This document shows, piece by piece, positions 8,202 to 16,014 of a stretch of DNA of 40,340 nucleotides (position 1 is the stretch's first letter; the number at the start of each line of letters is the position of its first letter). The stretch comes from Paludibacteraceae bacterium (GTDB lineage: Bacteria; Bacteroidota; Bacteroidia; Bacteroidales; Paludibacteraceae), in contig JAFXPY010000049.1 of assembly GCA_017527495.1 (NCBI GenBank), positions 1 to 40,340 of the forward strand. The letters are read 5' to 3'. A model generated the notes under the pieces. It did not search any database and was not told where the DNA came from. It saw only the letters and a list, made by a program, of their open reading frames with translations. The position numbers and the translations under genes were made by a program.

Positions 8202-8999
8202 ATGGCTAAATTAACTAACATATTCAACAATCGGCGGTCATGGGCAGCGCCATACGCACTTTTTCTTGTGCTTTTTGTTGTTTTGCCACTGATAATGATT
8301 GTGTTCTATGCCTTCCATGATGCAAGCGGAACATTTACAGTCCACAACTTTACAAAATTTTTCACCACCAACACCGACCTCAACCGCTTTATTTACTCAA
8401 TAGGTATAGCAATCATAACCACCCTGATATGTATTCTGCTCGGTTATCCGGCTGCATATATCATGGCAAGTGCAGAATTCAACACTCCCAAAGTGATGGC
8501 TATTCTTTTCATTCTGCCGATGTGGGTTAATTTCTTGCTTCGTACTATTGCCACAGCCGAACTATTTTCAATGTTAGGTATGCCTCTGCGAGAAGGAGCC
8601 CTGCTTTTTGGTATGGTGTACGATTTCTTGCCATTCATGATTTACCCCATATACAACACAATACAAAAGCTTGACAATTCTTATTTAGAAGCAGCGCGCG
8701 ACCTTGGAGCAACACCATTGCAGGTATTTACAAAAGTAACACTTCCACTCTCAATGCCCGGTATATACAGCGGCATTGTTATGGTGTTTATGCCCACAGT
8801 CAGCACATTTGCAATAAGCGAGATACTCACAGAGAACAACATACACTTGTTTGGTACAACAATTCAGGAAAGCATAAACAGCGGCACAATGCTCAATTAT
8901 GGAGCTGCCTTATCGCTCATAATGCTCGTAATCATCGGTATCACAAGCCTTATTGGCAACAACGACAATTCAGAATCAAGGGAAGGAGGTCTGCTATGA
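8202..8999 (+). CDS. potB: Polyamine ABC transporter permease
   Basis: A 265-residue inner-membrane permease with six predicted hydrophobic helices (first: ALFLVLFVVLPLIMIVFYAF). The coupling-helix EAA motif reads YLEAARDLGATPLQVFTKVTLP (here split as YLEAARDLGATP and LQVFTKVTLP), which docks on PotA. An upstream TTG start at 8169 would overlap potA by 20 bases, but the ATG at 8202, 13 bases after the potA stop, gives a standard PotB N-terminus. It overlaps potC by four bases (ATGA), indicating translational coupling. Confidence 0.92.
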   Translation: MAKLTNIFNNRRSWAAPYALFLVLFVVLPLIMIVFYAFHDASGTFTVHNFTKFFTTNTDLNRFIYSIGIAIITTLICILLGYPAAYIMASAEFNTPKVMAILFILPMWVNFLLRTIATAELFSMLGMPLREGALLFGMVYDFLPFMIYPIYNTIQKLDNSYLEAARDLGATPLQVFTKVTLPLSMPGIYSGIVMVFMPTVSTFAISEILTENNIHLFGTTIQESINSGTMLNYGAALSLIMLVIIGITSLIGNNDNSESREGGLL

Positions 9000-9790
9000 A
9001 AACAAAACATATCATTGCAAAAACATATCTCTGGATACTCATTGCCGTCCTATATACACCAATAGTGATGATTATAGTATTCTCATTCACCAAAAGTAAA
9101 GTATTAGGTAACTGGACAGGTTTTTCTATTGATTTGTACAAAAACCTCTTTTCAGGTAATTCAGGAATAGGACTTAATAGCGCAATTATCAACACCATAA
9201 TAATTGCTCTTATTGCCGCATTTTTTGCCACACTGCTGGGCACACTTGCCGCAATAGGTATATACAACATGAGACAGCGCGAACGCAACATACTGCTCTT
9301 CACCAACAACATACCTATGATTAATCCCGACATTATCACAGGTGTGTCATTGTTTTTTCTTTTTGTTGCACTCGGCGTTACACAAGGTATGGCAACAATA
9401 ATTATTGCACATATCGTTTTCTGCACTCCATACGTAGTCCTTTCCGTTATGCCTCGACTGACAAAAATGAATCCAAACATTTATGAAGCGGCGCTTGACC
9501 TTGGAGCAACACCATTCCAAGCTCTTCGTAAGGTACTCATACCGGAACTCTTGCCCGGAATGATATCCGGATTTATACTCTCAATAACACTTTCAATTGA
9601 CGACTTTGGAGTAACATATTTCACCAAAGGTAGCGGTGGAATCGAGACTTTGTCAACATTTATTTATGCCGACGCAAGACGAGGAGGACTTACACCTGAG
9701 TTACGCCCTTTGTTCTCACTAATCTTTCTCGTCATACTGATTATGCTTGTTATAATCAACATCCGTGCGAGCAAAAAAACAAACAAATAA
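8996..9790 (+). CDS. potC: Polyamine ABC transporter permease
   Basis: A 264-residue permease, the heterodimer partner of PotB. The N-terminal helix is TYLWILIAVLYTPIVMIIVF, and the EAA loop reads YEAALDLGATPFQALRKVLIP in two adjoining pieces, YEAALDLGATP and FQALRKVLIP. The segment FILSITLSIDDFGVTYFTKG is typical of PotC. The start codon overlaps the potB stop (ATGA at 8996-8999). A 21-base gap leads to the binding-protein gene. Confidence 0.92.
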   Translation: MKTKHIIAKTYLWILIAVLYTPIVMIIVFSFTKSKVLGNWTGFSIDLYKNLFSGNSGIGLNSAIINTIIIALIAAFFATLLGTLAAIGIYNMRQRERNILLFTNNIPMINPDIITGVSLFFLFVALGVTQGMATIIIAHIVFCTPYVVLSVMPRLTKMNPNIYEAALDLGATPFQALRKVLIPELLPGMISGFILSITLSIDDFGVTYFTKGSGGIETLSTFIYADARRGGLTPELRPLFSLIFLVILIMLVIINIRASKKTNK

Positions 9791-9811
9791 TTCACTCAAT
9801 AACTAAAAAAA

Positions 9812-11122
9812 ATGAAAAAAAATCTGTTTTTGGCATTAGCCATGATTTGCGTAAGCTTGATGAGTTTTGCTGCCGATCGCGCGCACACTCTCAAAGTTTA
9901 TAACTGGGCAGACTACATCAGCCCGGATGTACTTGACTCATTCCCTAAGTGGTACAAAGAACAAACAGGCGAAGATGTTGAAATCATTTACAACACTTTC
10001 GACATCAACGAGAACATGCTGACAAAAATTGAAGTTGGGCATGAGGATTATGATGTTATATGCCCTTCTGAATACATCATTGAGCGAATGCTCAAGAACA
10101 ATCTATTACAGAAAATAGACACCAATTTTGGCAAAACGCCCAACTATCTTGGCAATGTATCACCCTTTGTTGTTGAGCAATTCCAAAAGATGGCTCCTGA
10201 TACCGAGACTAAAGTAAGCGACTATACCGTTGGCTACATGTGGGGGACAACAGGTTTTCTATTCAATCCAAAATATGTAAGTGCAGAAGACCTGCAAAGT
10301 TGGGGTTGCATTAAAGACCCAAAATTTCAAGGTCATATATACATGAAAGACGCTTTCCGCGACGTATATAGCGTCATTGTTCTTTACGCTTATTATGACG
10401 ACATCATAGCCGGTAAAGTAACACGCCAAGATCTCGTCGAAAACATCACACCGGAGCGCATAAAAGCCGTTGAAAACGTACTTTTAGACGCAAAAGATAA
10501 CATTGCAGGTTGGGAAGTTGACTTTGGCAAAGAAAAAATGACACAAGGCAAGGCATGGATGAACCTAAGCTGGAGTGGCGACGCTCAGTGGGCTATTGAC
10601 GAAGCATCCGAATCAGGCGTAGAACTTGACTATATCGTCCCAAAAGAAGGCACAAACGTATGGTTTGACGGCTGGTGCATTCCTATTTACGCTAAAAACA
10701 CCAAAGCGGCAAGCTACTGGATTAACTTCATGTGCTCATCAGAAAATGCACTTTTAAACATGGATGAGATAGGTTATGTTTCAGCCATTGGAACACAAGA
10801 AGTTATTGAAGAAATGATTGATAGCACATGCGAACCTATAGATTTAAGCTATTTCTTTGAGAGCGATAGTACTATTGATCCTCATTCAATACAAATCAAT
10901 CCGGTTATGTATCCTGACTTGTCGATTATTGAACGCAGTGCTTTGATGCACGATGCAGCAGACCAAACAGAAGCAATGCTCGACATGTGGACAAACGTGA
11001 AAGGAGACAACCTTAACATAACAATAGTGGTTGTTATTGTAGTAGTGATACTCATTCTGTTAGCTTTTGTTGCATATTCTTCATTCACCAAACGCAAACA
11101 CCAAAGCAGAAGAAAGAGGTGA
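9812..11122 (+). CDS. potD: Polyamine-binding protein with C-terminal membrane anchor
   Basis: A 436-residue extracytoplasmic solute-binding protein. The N-terminus has a Sec signal (FLALAMICVSLMSFA, cleavage near residue 21). The mature protein opens with TLKVYNWADYISPDVL, the hallmark of PotD/PotF, and retains DVICPSEYIIERM, the WMNLSWSGDAQWAI strand and VWFDGWCIPIYAKN near the ligand pocket. Unusually it ends in a hydrophobic helix (ITIVVVIVVVILILLAFVAY, about 402-421) followed by a basic tail (TKRKHQSRRKR). This predicts a binding domain tethered to the inner membrane by its C-terminus, neither free in the periplasm nor lipid-anchored. Last gene of potABCD, followed by a repeat pair and a strong terminator. 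Confidence 0.9.
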   Translation: MKKNLFLALAMICVSLMSFAADRAHTLKVYNWADYISPDVLDSFPKWYKEQTGEDVEIIYNTFDINENMLTKIEVGHEDYDVICPSEYIIERMLKNNLLQKIDTNFGKTPNYLGNVSPFVVEQFQKMAPDTETKVSDYTVGYMWGTTGFLFNPKYVSAEDLQSWGCIKDPKFQGHIYMKDAFRDVYSVIVLYAYYDDIIAGKVTRQDLVENITPERIKAVENVLLDAKDNIAGWEVDFGKEKMTQGKAWMNLSWSGDAQWAIDEASESGVELDYIVPKEGTNVWFDGWCIPIYAKNTKAASYWINFMCSSENALLNMDEIGYVSAIGTQEVIEEMIDSTCEPIDLSYFFESDSTIDPHSIQINPVMYPDLSIIERSALMHDAADQTEAMLDMWTNVKGDNLNITIVVVIVVVILILLAFVAYSSFTKRKHQSRRKR

Positions 11123-11124
11123 GA

Positions 11125-11184
11125 GATTAGACCGCTTCGCTGCAAGAAACAAGTGATTAGACCGCTTCGCTGCAAGAAGCAAGA
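11125..11184 (+). repeat. 30-bp tandem repeat, two copies (dispersed family, locus 2)
   Basis: Units at 11125-11154 and 11155-11184 begin GATTAGACCGCTTCGCTGCA and differ at only two positions. Read on the minus strand the unit contains GCGAAGCGGTCTAAT, matching the core of the 25-bp repeat at 6323 and 36829. The array starts right behind the potD stop codon. Confidence 0.75.
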
Positions 11185-11216
11185 AGTGAGATGTAAGAGA
11201 TCTCACTTCTTTTTTT
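11182..11216 (+). terminator. Rho-independent terminator of the pot operon
   Basis: Perfect 10-bp stem AGAAGTGAGA (11182-11191) / TCTCACTTCT (11201-11210), loop of nine bases, followed by a run of seven T (11210-11216). Confidence 0.85.
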
Positions 11217-11222
11217 GTCGCC

Positions 11223-11344
11223 AACACAAAGTAACTAACACAAAGTAATCAACACGAAGTAAAAACACAAAGTAACAAACATTCACTAATCAGCACGAAG
11301 TAAAAACACGAAGTAATCAATATTCACTGTCCAACACGAAGTTT
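11223..11344 (+). repeat. Iterated AACACRAAGTAA array, 14-bp period
   Basis: Seven copies of the 12-mer AACACRAAGTAA (one reads AGCAC, the last ends TTT) start at 11223, 11237, 11251, 11264, 11292, 11305 and 11333, i.e. at steps of 14, 14, 13, 28, 13 and 28. The two skipped positions hold a second variant, AAYATTCACT (about 11278 and 11319). The array fills the gap between the pot terminator and the pectate lyase promoter. It could bind a regulator or be a neutral tandem repeat. Confidence 0.75.
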
Positions 11345-11365
11345 TTACACAAAAAGTATCATTTT

Positions 11366-11400
11366 TTTGCATTATTTCTTATTTATTTTAGCTAATTTTG
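11366..11400 (+). promoter_or_regulatory. Probable promoter of the pectate lyase gene
   Basis: TTTG at 11366-11369 and TAATTTTG at 11393-11400, 36 bases before the ATG. The 23-base spacer is longer than the 19-20 bases at the other promoters of this window, so it may be weak or activator-dependent. Confidence 0.55.
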
Positions 11401-11436
11401 CAAAACTGATAAAAACGTGAAAAAAATAAATCATTT

Positions 11437-13134
11437 ATGAGACGAACAATACTTCTTTTAGCTGCATTTCTTTGCCTATTCACAACTTTTGCAGCAGAGG
11501 TTCCTTATTGCTACTCTTCTGCCTTTGGGTATGGAAAGAGTGCAACAGGTGGTGGCAATGCCACACCAACATTAGTTAGTAGCATTTCCGATTTGAAAAA
11601 TGCACTTAAAGGTTCAAACAGGGTGATAATAATCACAAAGAGCCTCACCTTTACTTCGATGGTAACAGGTCAAGACCTGAAAAACATCACACTTCTTGCC
11701 TTGCCCGGTGTTACACTGACAAGCAATGTAACCGATGCTAACAACTCAGGCATTCTATTTATCAAACGCTCAAGCAACATTATTATCCGCAACATCACAT
11801 TCATAGGTCCGGGTGCATACGATGTCAATGGCAATGATTTACTATGTTTTGAAGGCGTAACAAACGCATGGGTTGACCACTGCGATTTCCAAGACGGACT
11901 TGATGGCAATTTTGACAACAAAAGTACGACAGACAATATAACTGTCAGCTGGTGCCGTTTCCGTTATCTTAAAAGTCCTATACCTGGCGGTTCAGGCGGT
12001 AGCGACGACCATCGTTACTCTAACTTGTTAGGGTCAAGTGCTTCAGATGCGCCTTCGGATGGTACATATAATTTCACATGGGCATATTGCTGGTGGGACT
12101 ATGGATGCAAACAGCGTATGGTTCGTTGTCGCAATGCTTCGCTGCATTTCCTCAATTGCTATTGGAACACCTCAGTGGCAGATTATTATATCGGACCAGA
12201 AAATGCTGATGCATACGTTGAGGGGTGCTGGATGGCTAAATTGTCGAAAAATAGTAAAGTTTTCTATGAAAATTTCAGCACTTCATCTGCAAAAAATGGT
12301 TTTAAATTTGTCAATTCATATTACGCCGGCGGTTCACTAAGCGACGTGACCAAACGTACTGTCGTTGTTCCTACCTACCCATATACAGCACTAACCTACG
12401 ACGAGGCAAAACAAGCAGTAAGCAATACCACATGTGGAGCAGGTGCAACACTGCAAATCACCACCGACGGGAAAATATCTTCGTCATGCAATGGCTCTAC
12501 CACACCGGGTACAGAGCCGGGGGATAATCCGACACCTGTAACAAGCGATTTGACATGGAAAGCCGACGACAGCGACATTGCCAACTTAGGCACACTGACC
12601 GAGTCAGTAACCGTACGCGGACTAACTATTGCAGCAAGTGCCGACAAAACCATCACCATTGACGAAAACAGCAAGTCATTTACAGATGGTAACACGACTA
12701 TCTCTTTTGGTCACCGCATCAAGATGGGTGGCAGTATGGCAGAAACAACTCGCCATTTACGCTTTGATGTTACCGGAAGTTGTACAATAGAAGTGTATGG
12801 CATGAGTGCAAACAGCACAACTCCACGACCTATCAATATTGCTGAAGGCACATGGAACAATACTGTTTCCTCAACTGAAGTTACAGGCTCAGAACTGAAC
12901 CGCATAGTTTATAAACATACCGGCGGTGCTACAACAATATTTATCGGCAGTGGCAATAGCGGAGTCAATCTATATGGGATTAATGTTACCTATCAAGGCC
13001 CACAAACTAATTTAACCACAAATATAACTGACGCGCAAAAAGCAGAAAAACGCATTATTGATGGCAAGCTATACATCATCACACCGGATGGAACTGCCTA
13101 TACTCCACTTGGAATCAAAGTAAGTGAGAAGTAA
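11437..13134 (+). CDS. Secreted pectate lyase, PL1 family
   Basis: A 565-residue exported enzyme with signal peptide MRRTILLLAAFLCLFTTFAA. Residues about 22-340 form a parallel beta-helix pectate lyase: the vWiDHc motif as AWVDHCDFQDG, the calcium-site-like LDGNFDNKS, SDDHRYSNLLGSS, and QRMVRCRNASLHFLNCYW in the place of the catalytic-arginine strand. It should cleave polygalacturonate by beta-elimination. A Pro/Thr-rich linker (TTPGTEPGDNPTPV) leads to a beta-sandwich (about 375-525) of unknown, possibly carbohydrate-binding, role. The C-terminus (KRIIDGKLYIITPDGTAYTP) resembles the short sorting-type tail common on Bacteroidota secreted enzymes. It is flanked by repeat arrays and stands alone with its own promoter, not in a visible PUL: no SusC/SusD gene is in the window. 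Confidence 0.88.
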   Translation: MRRTILLLAAFLCLFTTFAAEVPYCYSSAFGYGKSATGGGNATPTLVSSISDLKNALKGSNRVIIITKSLTFTSMVTGQDLKNITLLALPGVTLTSNVTDANNSGILFIKRSSNIIIRNITFIGPGAYDVNGNDLLCFEGVTNAWVDHCDFQDGLDGNFDNKSTTDNITVSWCRFRYLKSPIPGGSGGSDDHRYSNLLGSSASDAPSDGTYNFTWAYCWWDYGCKQRMVRCRNASLHFLNCYWNTSVADYYIGPENADAYVEGCWMAKLSKNSKVFYENFSTSSAKNGFKFVNSYYAGGSLSDVTKRTVVVPTYPYTALTYDEAKQAVSNTTCGAGATLQITTDGKISSSCNGSTTPGTEPGDNPTPVTSDLTWKADDSDIANLGTLTESVTVRGLTIAASADKTITIDENSKSFTDGNTTISFGHRIKMGGSMAETTRHLRFDVTGSCTIEVYGMSANSTTPRPINIAEGTWNNTVSSTEVTGSELNRIVYKHTGGATTIFIGSGNSGVNLYGINVTYQGPQTNLTTNITDAQKAEKRIIDGKLYIITPDGTAYTPLGIKVSEK

Positions 13135-13137
13135 TAA

Positions 13138-13381
13138 GATAACTAAAGTTTCCCGCTAATGTTCTGTAGAACTTTTATTTAGATTATACCCCGTAGGGAT
13201 TCCCTTTTAATAGAATTAATATTGATAGTCGGCGTTATTTCCCGTTAGGGAATATCTTTTAAATTCATTTTTCGCCATAGAAATTCCCTAACGGGAAATA
13301 AATGGATATATATAATCCGCTATTCTATTAAAAGAAAATCGCTACGCGATAATACTTAACCATGTGGGAAACTTTAATTAG
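13138..13381. repeat. Nested palindromic element (MITE- or REP-like)
   Basis: Three inverted repeats are nested around one centre: AAAGTTTCCC (13145-13154) / GGGAAACTTT (13366-13375), with imperfect extension outward; TTTTAATAGAAT (13205-13216) / ATTCTATTAAAA (13322-13333), exact; TTATTTCCCGTTAGGGAAT (13235-13253) / its exact 19-bp complement at 13283-13301. The element is about 240 bases, has no coding frame, and lies between the pectate lyase stop and tRNA-Pro. The architecture fits a non-autonomous mobile palindrome or a strongly folded RNA. Confidence 0.65.
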
Positions 13382-13414
13382 ATAAAAGAAAAAAATGGAA
13401 ATAGTTAATAATAT

Positions 13415-13445
13415 TTTGCTATTTCCATTTTTTTTTGTAATTTTG
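13415..13445 (+). promoter_or_regulatory. Bacteroidota promoter of tRNA-Pro
   Basis: TTTG at 13415-13418, a 19-base spacer, then TAATTTTG at 13438-13445, 38 bases before the mature tRNA. Confidence 0.75.
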
Positions 13446-13483
13446 CAGTCCCGAAAGGTATGTAATAACAAACATTCGGAATT

Positions 13484-13557
13484 CGGGATGTAGCTCAGCC
13501 CGGTAGAGTACACGTCTGGGGGGCGCGTGGTCGCAGGTTCAAATCCTGTCATCCCGA
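13484..13557 (+). tRNA. tRNA-Pro(GGG)
   Basis: A 74-nt cloverleaf. Acceptor CGGGATG/CATCCCG, D stem GCTC/GAGT, T stem GCAGG/CCTGT with loop TTCAAAT, discriminator A. The anticodon loop is CTGGGGG with GGG at 13518-13520. The anticodon stem CACGT/GCGCG has an A-C mismatch at positions 28-42 (A13512 with C13526). Alternatively a perfect CACGT/GCGTG stem leaves a 9-nt loop and a 3-nt variable region, which is less standard. Confidence 0.9.
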
Positions 13558-13597
13558 CACAAAAGAAGCAACGCTCAATGCGTTGCTTCTTTTGTGT
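13557..13597 (+). terminator. Terminator after tRNA-Pro
   Basis: Perfect 18-bp stem: 13557-13574 (begins ACACAAAAGAAGCAACGC) with 13580-13597, loop TCAAT. The 3' arm contains TTTT. It begins at the tRNA discriminator base, and may work on both strands between the convergent transcripts. Confidence 0.85.
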
Positions 13598-13604
13598 AAG
13601 TGAA

Positions 13605-13643
13605 ATCAACCAAATTGGTTGATACATTCCTATATTGGTTGAT
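13605..13643. repeat. ATCAACCAA palindrome plus third half-site
   Basis: ATCAACCAA (13605-13613) and TTGGTTGAT (13615-13623) form a hairpin with one central base; TTGGTTGAT recurs at 13635-13643, just before the stop of the minus-strand gene. Confidence 0.5.
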
Positions 13644-13647
13644 GTCA

Positions 13648-14388
13648 TTATTCCGTTTTCACCGATGTTCTGCCATCAACATGAGCTTCCATCACTCCTT
13701 TCTCACGAACATAATCTATATATAGGTCGCGAATCTTTTTATTGAGCAACTTTTTGTCTATTGCACGCGTAAAAGCAACCATTTCATCGGTTCCTGTGCT
13801 TAAATAATCACTTGTTGCAACATAATAAACAGCCTCGGGAACAACGGGCTTACCATTTATTGTAACATCCTCTGCTTTTTCGCCATTGATAGTCATCCTT
13901 ATGCCTGAAATGCCTTCACCACCACGATGAGCAAAAGTGTTGCACAGATCAAGAATATCTTTACCTTCCATTGTTACAACAACGAGTTCATTGTCAAAAG
14001 GCATAAGCGAAAATATCGACCGCATTGTAACATTACCTTGCGGGATATCGCAACGCAGACCGCCAAGATTAACCACAGCAGCATCAATAGCCATTCCCGT
14101 CTCTTTAACCGCTATTTCACGAAGAGCATCAGCACTCCAATTCATCAAATTACTCTCCGGCGCACGACGGACAAGGGCTTCAGGAGCAACACCAAGAACT
14201 TGGTCCATCACACTATCTGTGGCCTCTTTGATTGGAACAAGATGAGCAATATAAGAAGTATCCTGAATAGCATTTAGAGTTGAATCAATTCTGATTGCTT
14301 CGGACGATGAGTGAGTTACTTTCAGATTGCGACTGCAACTTCCAAAAAGGAAAAACAATGAGATAAAGAAAAAATAACGTGTCTTCAT
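13648..14388 (-). CDS. 5'-nucleotidase C-terminal-domain lipoprotein
   Basis: The frame is open from 14613, but the ATG at 14388 gives a clear lipoprotein signal (MKTRYFFFISLFFLFGSC, Cys 18) and sits behind a good promoter, so I choose 246 residues. The body matches the substrate-specificity domain of UshA-type 5'-nucleotidases (5_nucleotid_C): SNLMNWSADALREIA, AAVVNLGGLRCDIPQG, the MRSIFSLMPFDNELVVV strand and YYVATSDYLSTG. The catalytic metallophosphatase domain is absent from this protein and from the neighbouring genes; in many Bacteroidales the two halves are adjacent genes. It therefore may need a partner encoded elsewhere, or only bind nucleotides (inference). Confidence 0.85.
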   Translation of the reverse strand: MKTRYFFFISLFFLFGSCSRNLKVTHSSSEAIRIDSTLNAIQDTSYIAHLVPIKEATDSVMDQVLGVAPEALVRRAPESNLMNWSADALREIAVKETGMAIDAAVVNLGGLRCDIPQGNVTMRSIFSLMPFDNELVVVTMEGKDILDLCNTFAHRGGEGISGIRMTINGEKAEDVTINGKPVVPEAVYYVATSDYLSTGTDEMVAFTRAIDKKLLNKKIRDLYIDYVREKGVMEAHVDGRTSVKTE

Positions 14389-14426
14389 TATTGGTAGAAA
14401 TTTAAATAATTTTTCATTTGAATACA

Positions 14427-14457
14427 CAAAATTAGCATATTTTTTGATTATCTCAAA
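14427..14457 (-). promoter_or_regulatory. Bacteroidota promoter of the 5'-nucleotidase-like gene
   Basis: On the minus strand TTTG (plus 14454-14457), a 19-base spacer, then TAATTTTG (plus 14427-14434), 38 bases before the ATG at 14388. It overlaps back-to-back with the plus-strand promoter at 14443-14474. Confidence 0.75.
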
Positions 14458-14474
14458 ATAAAAAGTTAATTTTG
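14443..14474 (+). promoter_or_regulatory. Bacteroidota promoter of the nucleotidyltransferase gene
   Basis: TTTG at 14443-14446, a 20-base spacer, then TAATTTTG at 14467-14474, 16 bases before the ATG at 14491. Confidence 0.8.
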
Positions 14475-14490
14475 CAACAAGTTTTAGTCC

Positions 14491-15924
14491 ATGACAGAAA
14501 ATTACGCTTCGAAAATCGACAGTCCTATTTTTCATCTTGTTGGCGACATTGCCGATGAAATGGGCAAAGAATGTTATGTTATTGGTGGCTGGGTACGAGA
14601 TATGTTTCTTCACCGTCCGTCAACTGACATAGATATTGTCGTAGTAGGTAGTGGGATTGAACTTGCAGAGGCTGTTGCGAGAAAAGTAGGCAAACGCGCG
14701 CACTTGAGTGTTTTCAAAAATTTTGGCACTGCTCAGGTTAAAATAAATGCAACAAAGCAGTCAGAAGAGATTGAGCTGGAGTTTGTCGGTGCTCGCAAAG
14801 AGTCTTATCATCGTGAATCGCGCAAACCTATTGTAGAAGATGGCACACTTGAAGACGATCAGAATCGTCGTGATTTCACCATCAATGCCCTTGCGCTTTG
14901 TCTAAACAAAGCTCGCTTTGGAGACCTACTCGACCCTTTTGACGGACTATACGACCTTGAGGAGTGCTTAATCCAAACACCTCTTGATCCTGACATAACA
15001 TTTTCCGACGACCCACTGCGTATGATGCGAGGCATTCGTTTTGCTTCACAACTCGGTTTCTTTCTAACAGAGGAAACATTCGATTCCATCGCAAGAAACA
15101 AAGAACGTATCAACATAATCAGCAAAGAGCGTATAGCAGAAGAGTTGAACAAAATTTTGCTTTCTCGCCGTCCATCTGTCGGTTTTAAGTTGCTTGAGAA
15201 AACCGGTCTTCTTGCAATAATATTTCCTGAGTTAGATGCACTGAAAGGCACCGATTCCATCGATGGTCGCGGCCATAAAGATAATTTTTCTCACACTCTA
15301 CAAGTTGTTGACAGCGTCGCCGAAAAAAGTGATGATTTGTGGCTTCGATGGGCAGCATTGCTTCACGACATCGGCAAGCCACGCGTGAAACAATATATTC
15401 AAGGTCAGGGGTGGACATTTCATCAACATGATTTTGTAGGACAAAAGATGGTTCCGCAGATTTTCAAGCGACTCAAACTACCACAAAACGAAAAGATGAA
15501 ATATGTACAGAAAATTGTCGGTCTGCACATGCGACCCATATCGCTCATTGAGGACACCGTTACAGACTCTGCCGTGCGCCGCCTTTTGTTCGAAGCAGGC
15601 GATGATATCGATGATTTGATGATACTCTGTGACGCAGATATAACATCAAAGAACGAAGAAAAAGTAAGACGCTTCCACCGCAACTATGTCATTTTGCGTC
15701 AAAAAATGGTTGAGATAGAAGAAAAAGATCGTATCCGCAATTTTCAGCCACCTATCGATGGAAATGAGATAATGGACATATTTCACCTCAAACCTTGCAA
15801 CGCTGTTGGTGACTTAAAGAAAGCTGTCAAAGATGCCATCCTTGATGGTTTGATACCTAATGAGCGCGAAGCGGCTATGCAATATCTTATACAAAAGGCC
15901 GATGAAATGGGCATAAATAGTTGA
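14491..15924 (+). CDS. cca: CCA-adding-type tRNA nucleotidyltransferase with HD domain
   Basis: A 477-residue class II polymerase-beta-superfamily enzyme. The nucleotidyltransferase head has GGWVRDMFL (about 32-40), the metal-binding pair DIDIVVVG, and the template-like RRDFTINALAL; the neck follows with FSDDPLRMMRGIRFASQLGF. A C-terminal HD phosphohydrolase domain has HDIGKPRVK (about 292) and a second histidine in FHQHDFVGQKM. It should add or repair the 3'-CCA of tRNAs, in keeping with both tRNA genes here lacking an encoded CCA. Poly(A) polymerase and A-adding enzymes are close relatives, so the exact activity is inferred from the Bacteroidota norm. Stand-alone gene with its own promoter. 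Confidence 0.88.
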   Translation: MTENYASKIDSPIFHLVGDIADEMGKECYVIGGWVRDMFLHRPSTDIDIVVVGSGIELAEAVARKVGKRAHLSVFKNFGTAQVKINATKQSEEIELEFVGARKESYHRESRKPIVEDGTLEDDQNRRDFTINALALCLNKARFGDLLDPFDGLYDLEECLIQTPLDPDITFSDDPLRMMRGIRFASQLGFFLTEETFDSIARNKERINIISKERIAEELNKILLSRRPSVGFKLLEKTGLLAIIFPELDALKGTDSIDGRGHKDNFSHTLQVVDSVAEKSDDLWLRWAALLHDIGKPRVKQYIQGQGWTFHQHDFVGQKMVPQIFKRLKLPQNEKMKYVQKIVGLHMRPISLIEDTVTDSAVRRLLFEAGDDIDDLMILCDADITSKNEEKVRRFHRNYVILRQKMVEIEEKDRIRNFQPPIDGNEIMDIFHLKPCNAVGDLKKAVKDAILDGLIPNEREAAMQYLIQKADEMGINS

Positions 15925-15960
15925 TTTGTATCCTTGTCGATAGAACTCGCACTATAACTT

Positions 15961-16008
15961 CACACCATAAAATATCGCTAAAAAACGTCAAACAATAATT
16001 ATGGTGTG
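15961..16008. terminator. Possible bidirectional terminator between convergent genes
   Basis: Exact 10-bp inverted repeat CACACCATAA (15961-15970) / TTATGGTGTG (15999-16008) with a 28-base loop, between the nucleotidyltransferase stop (+) and the glf stop (-). The loop is long and a U-tract is weak, so confidence is modest. Confidence 0.45.
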
Positions 16009-16014
16009 GAAAAT

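Noticed and set aside
11223-11344. Possible CRISPR or plasmid origin iterons
   Set aside because: 12-mers with 1-2 base gaps leave no spacers, and no replication gene is near. Kept only as a repeat array.
13328-13648. Minus-strand 106-codon frame containing MTGFEPATTRPP
   Set aside because: It is the antisense of tRNA-Pro and its terminator; this is a classic spurious protein seen wherever such tRNAs lie, and it has no promoter.
13648-14613. Long N-terminal extension of the 5'-nucleotidase-like protein up to 14613
   Set aside because: It would run through the promoter and into the neighbouring divergent gene; the ATG at 14388 gives a proper lipoprotein signal.
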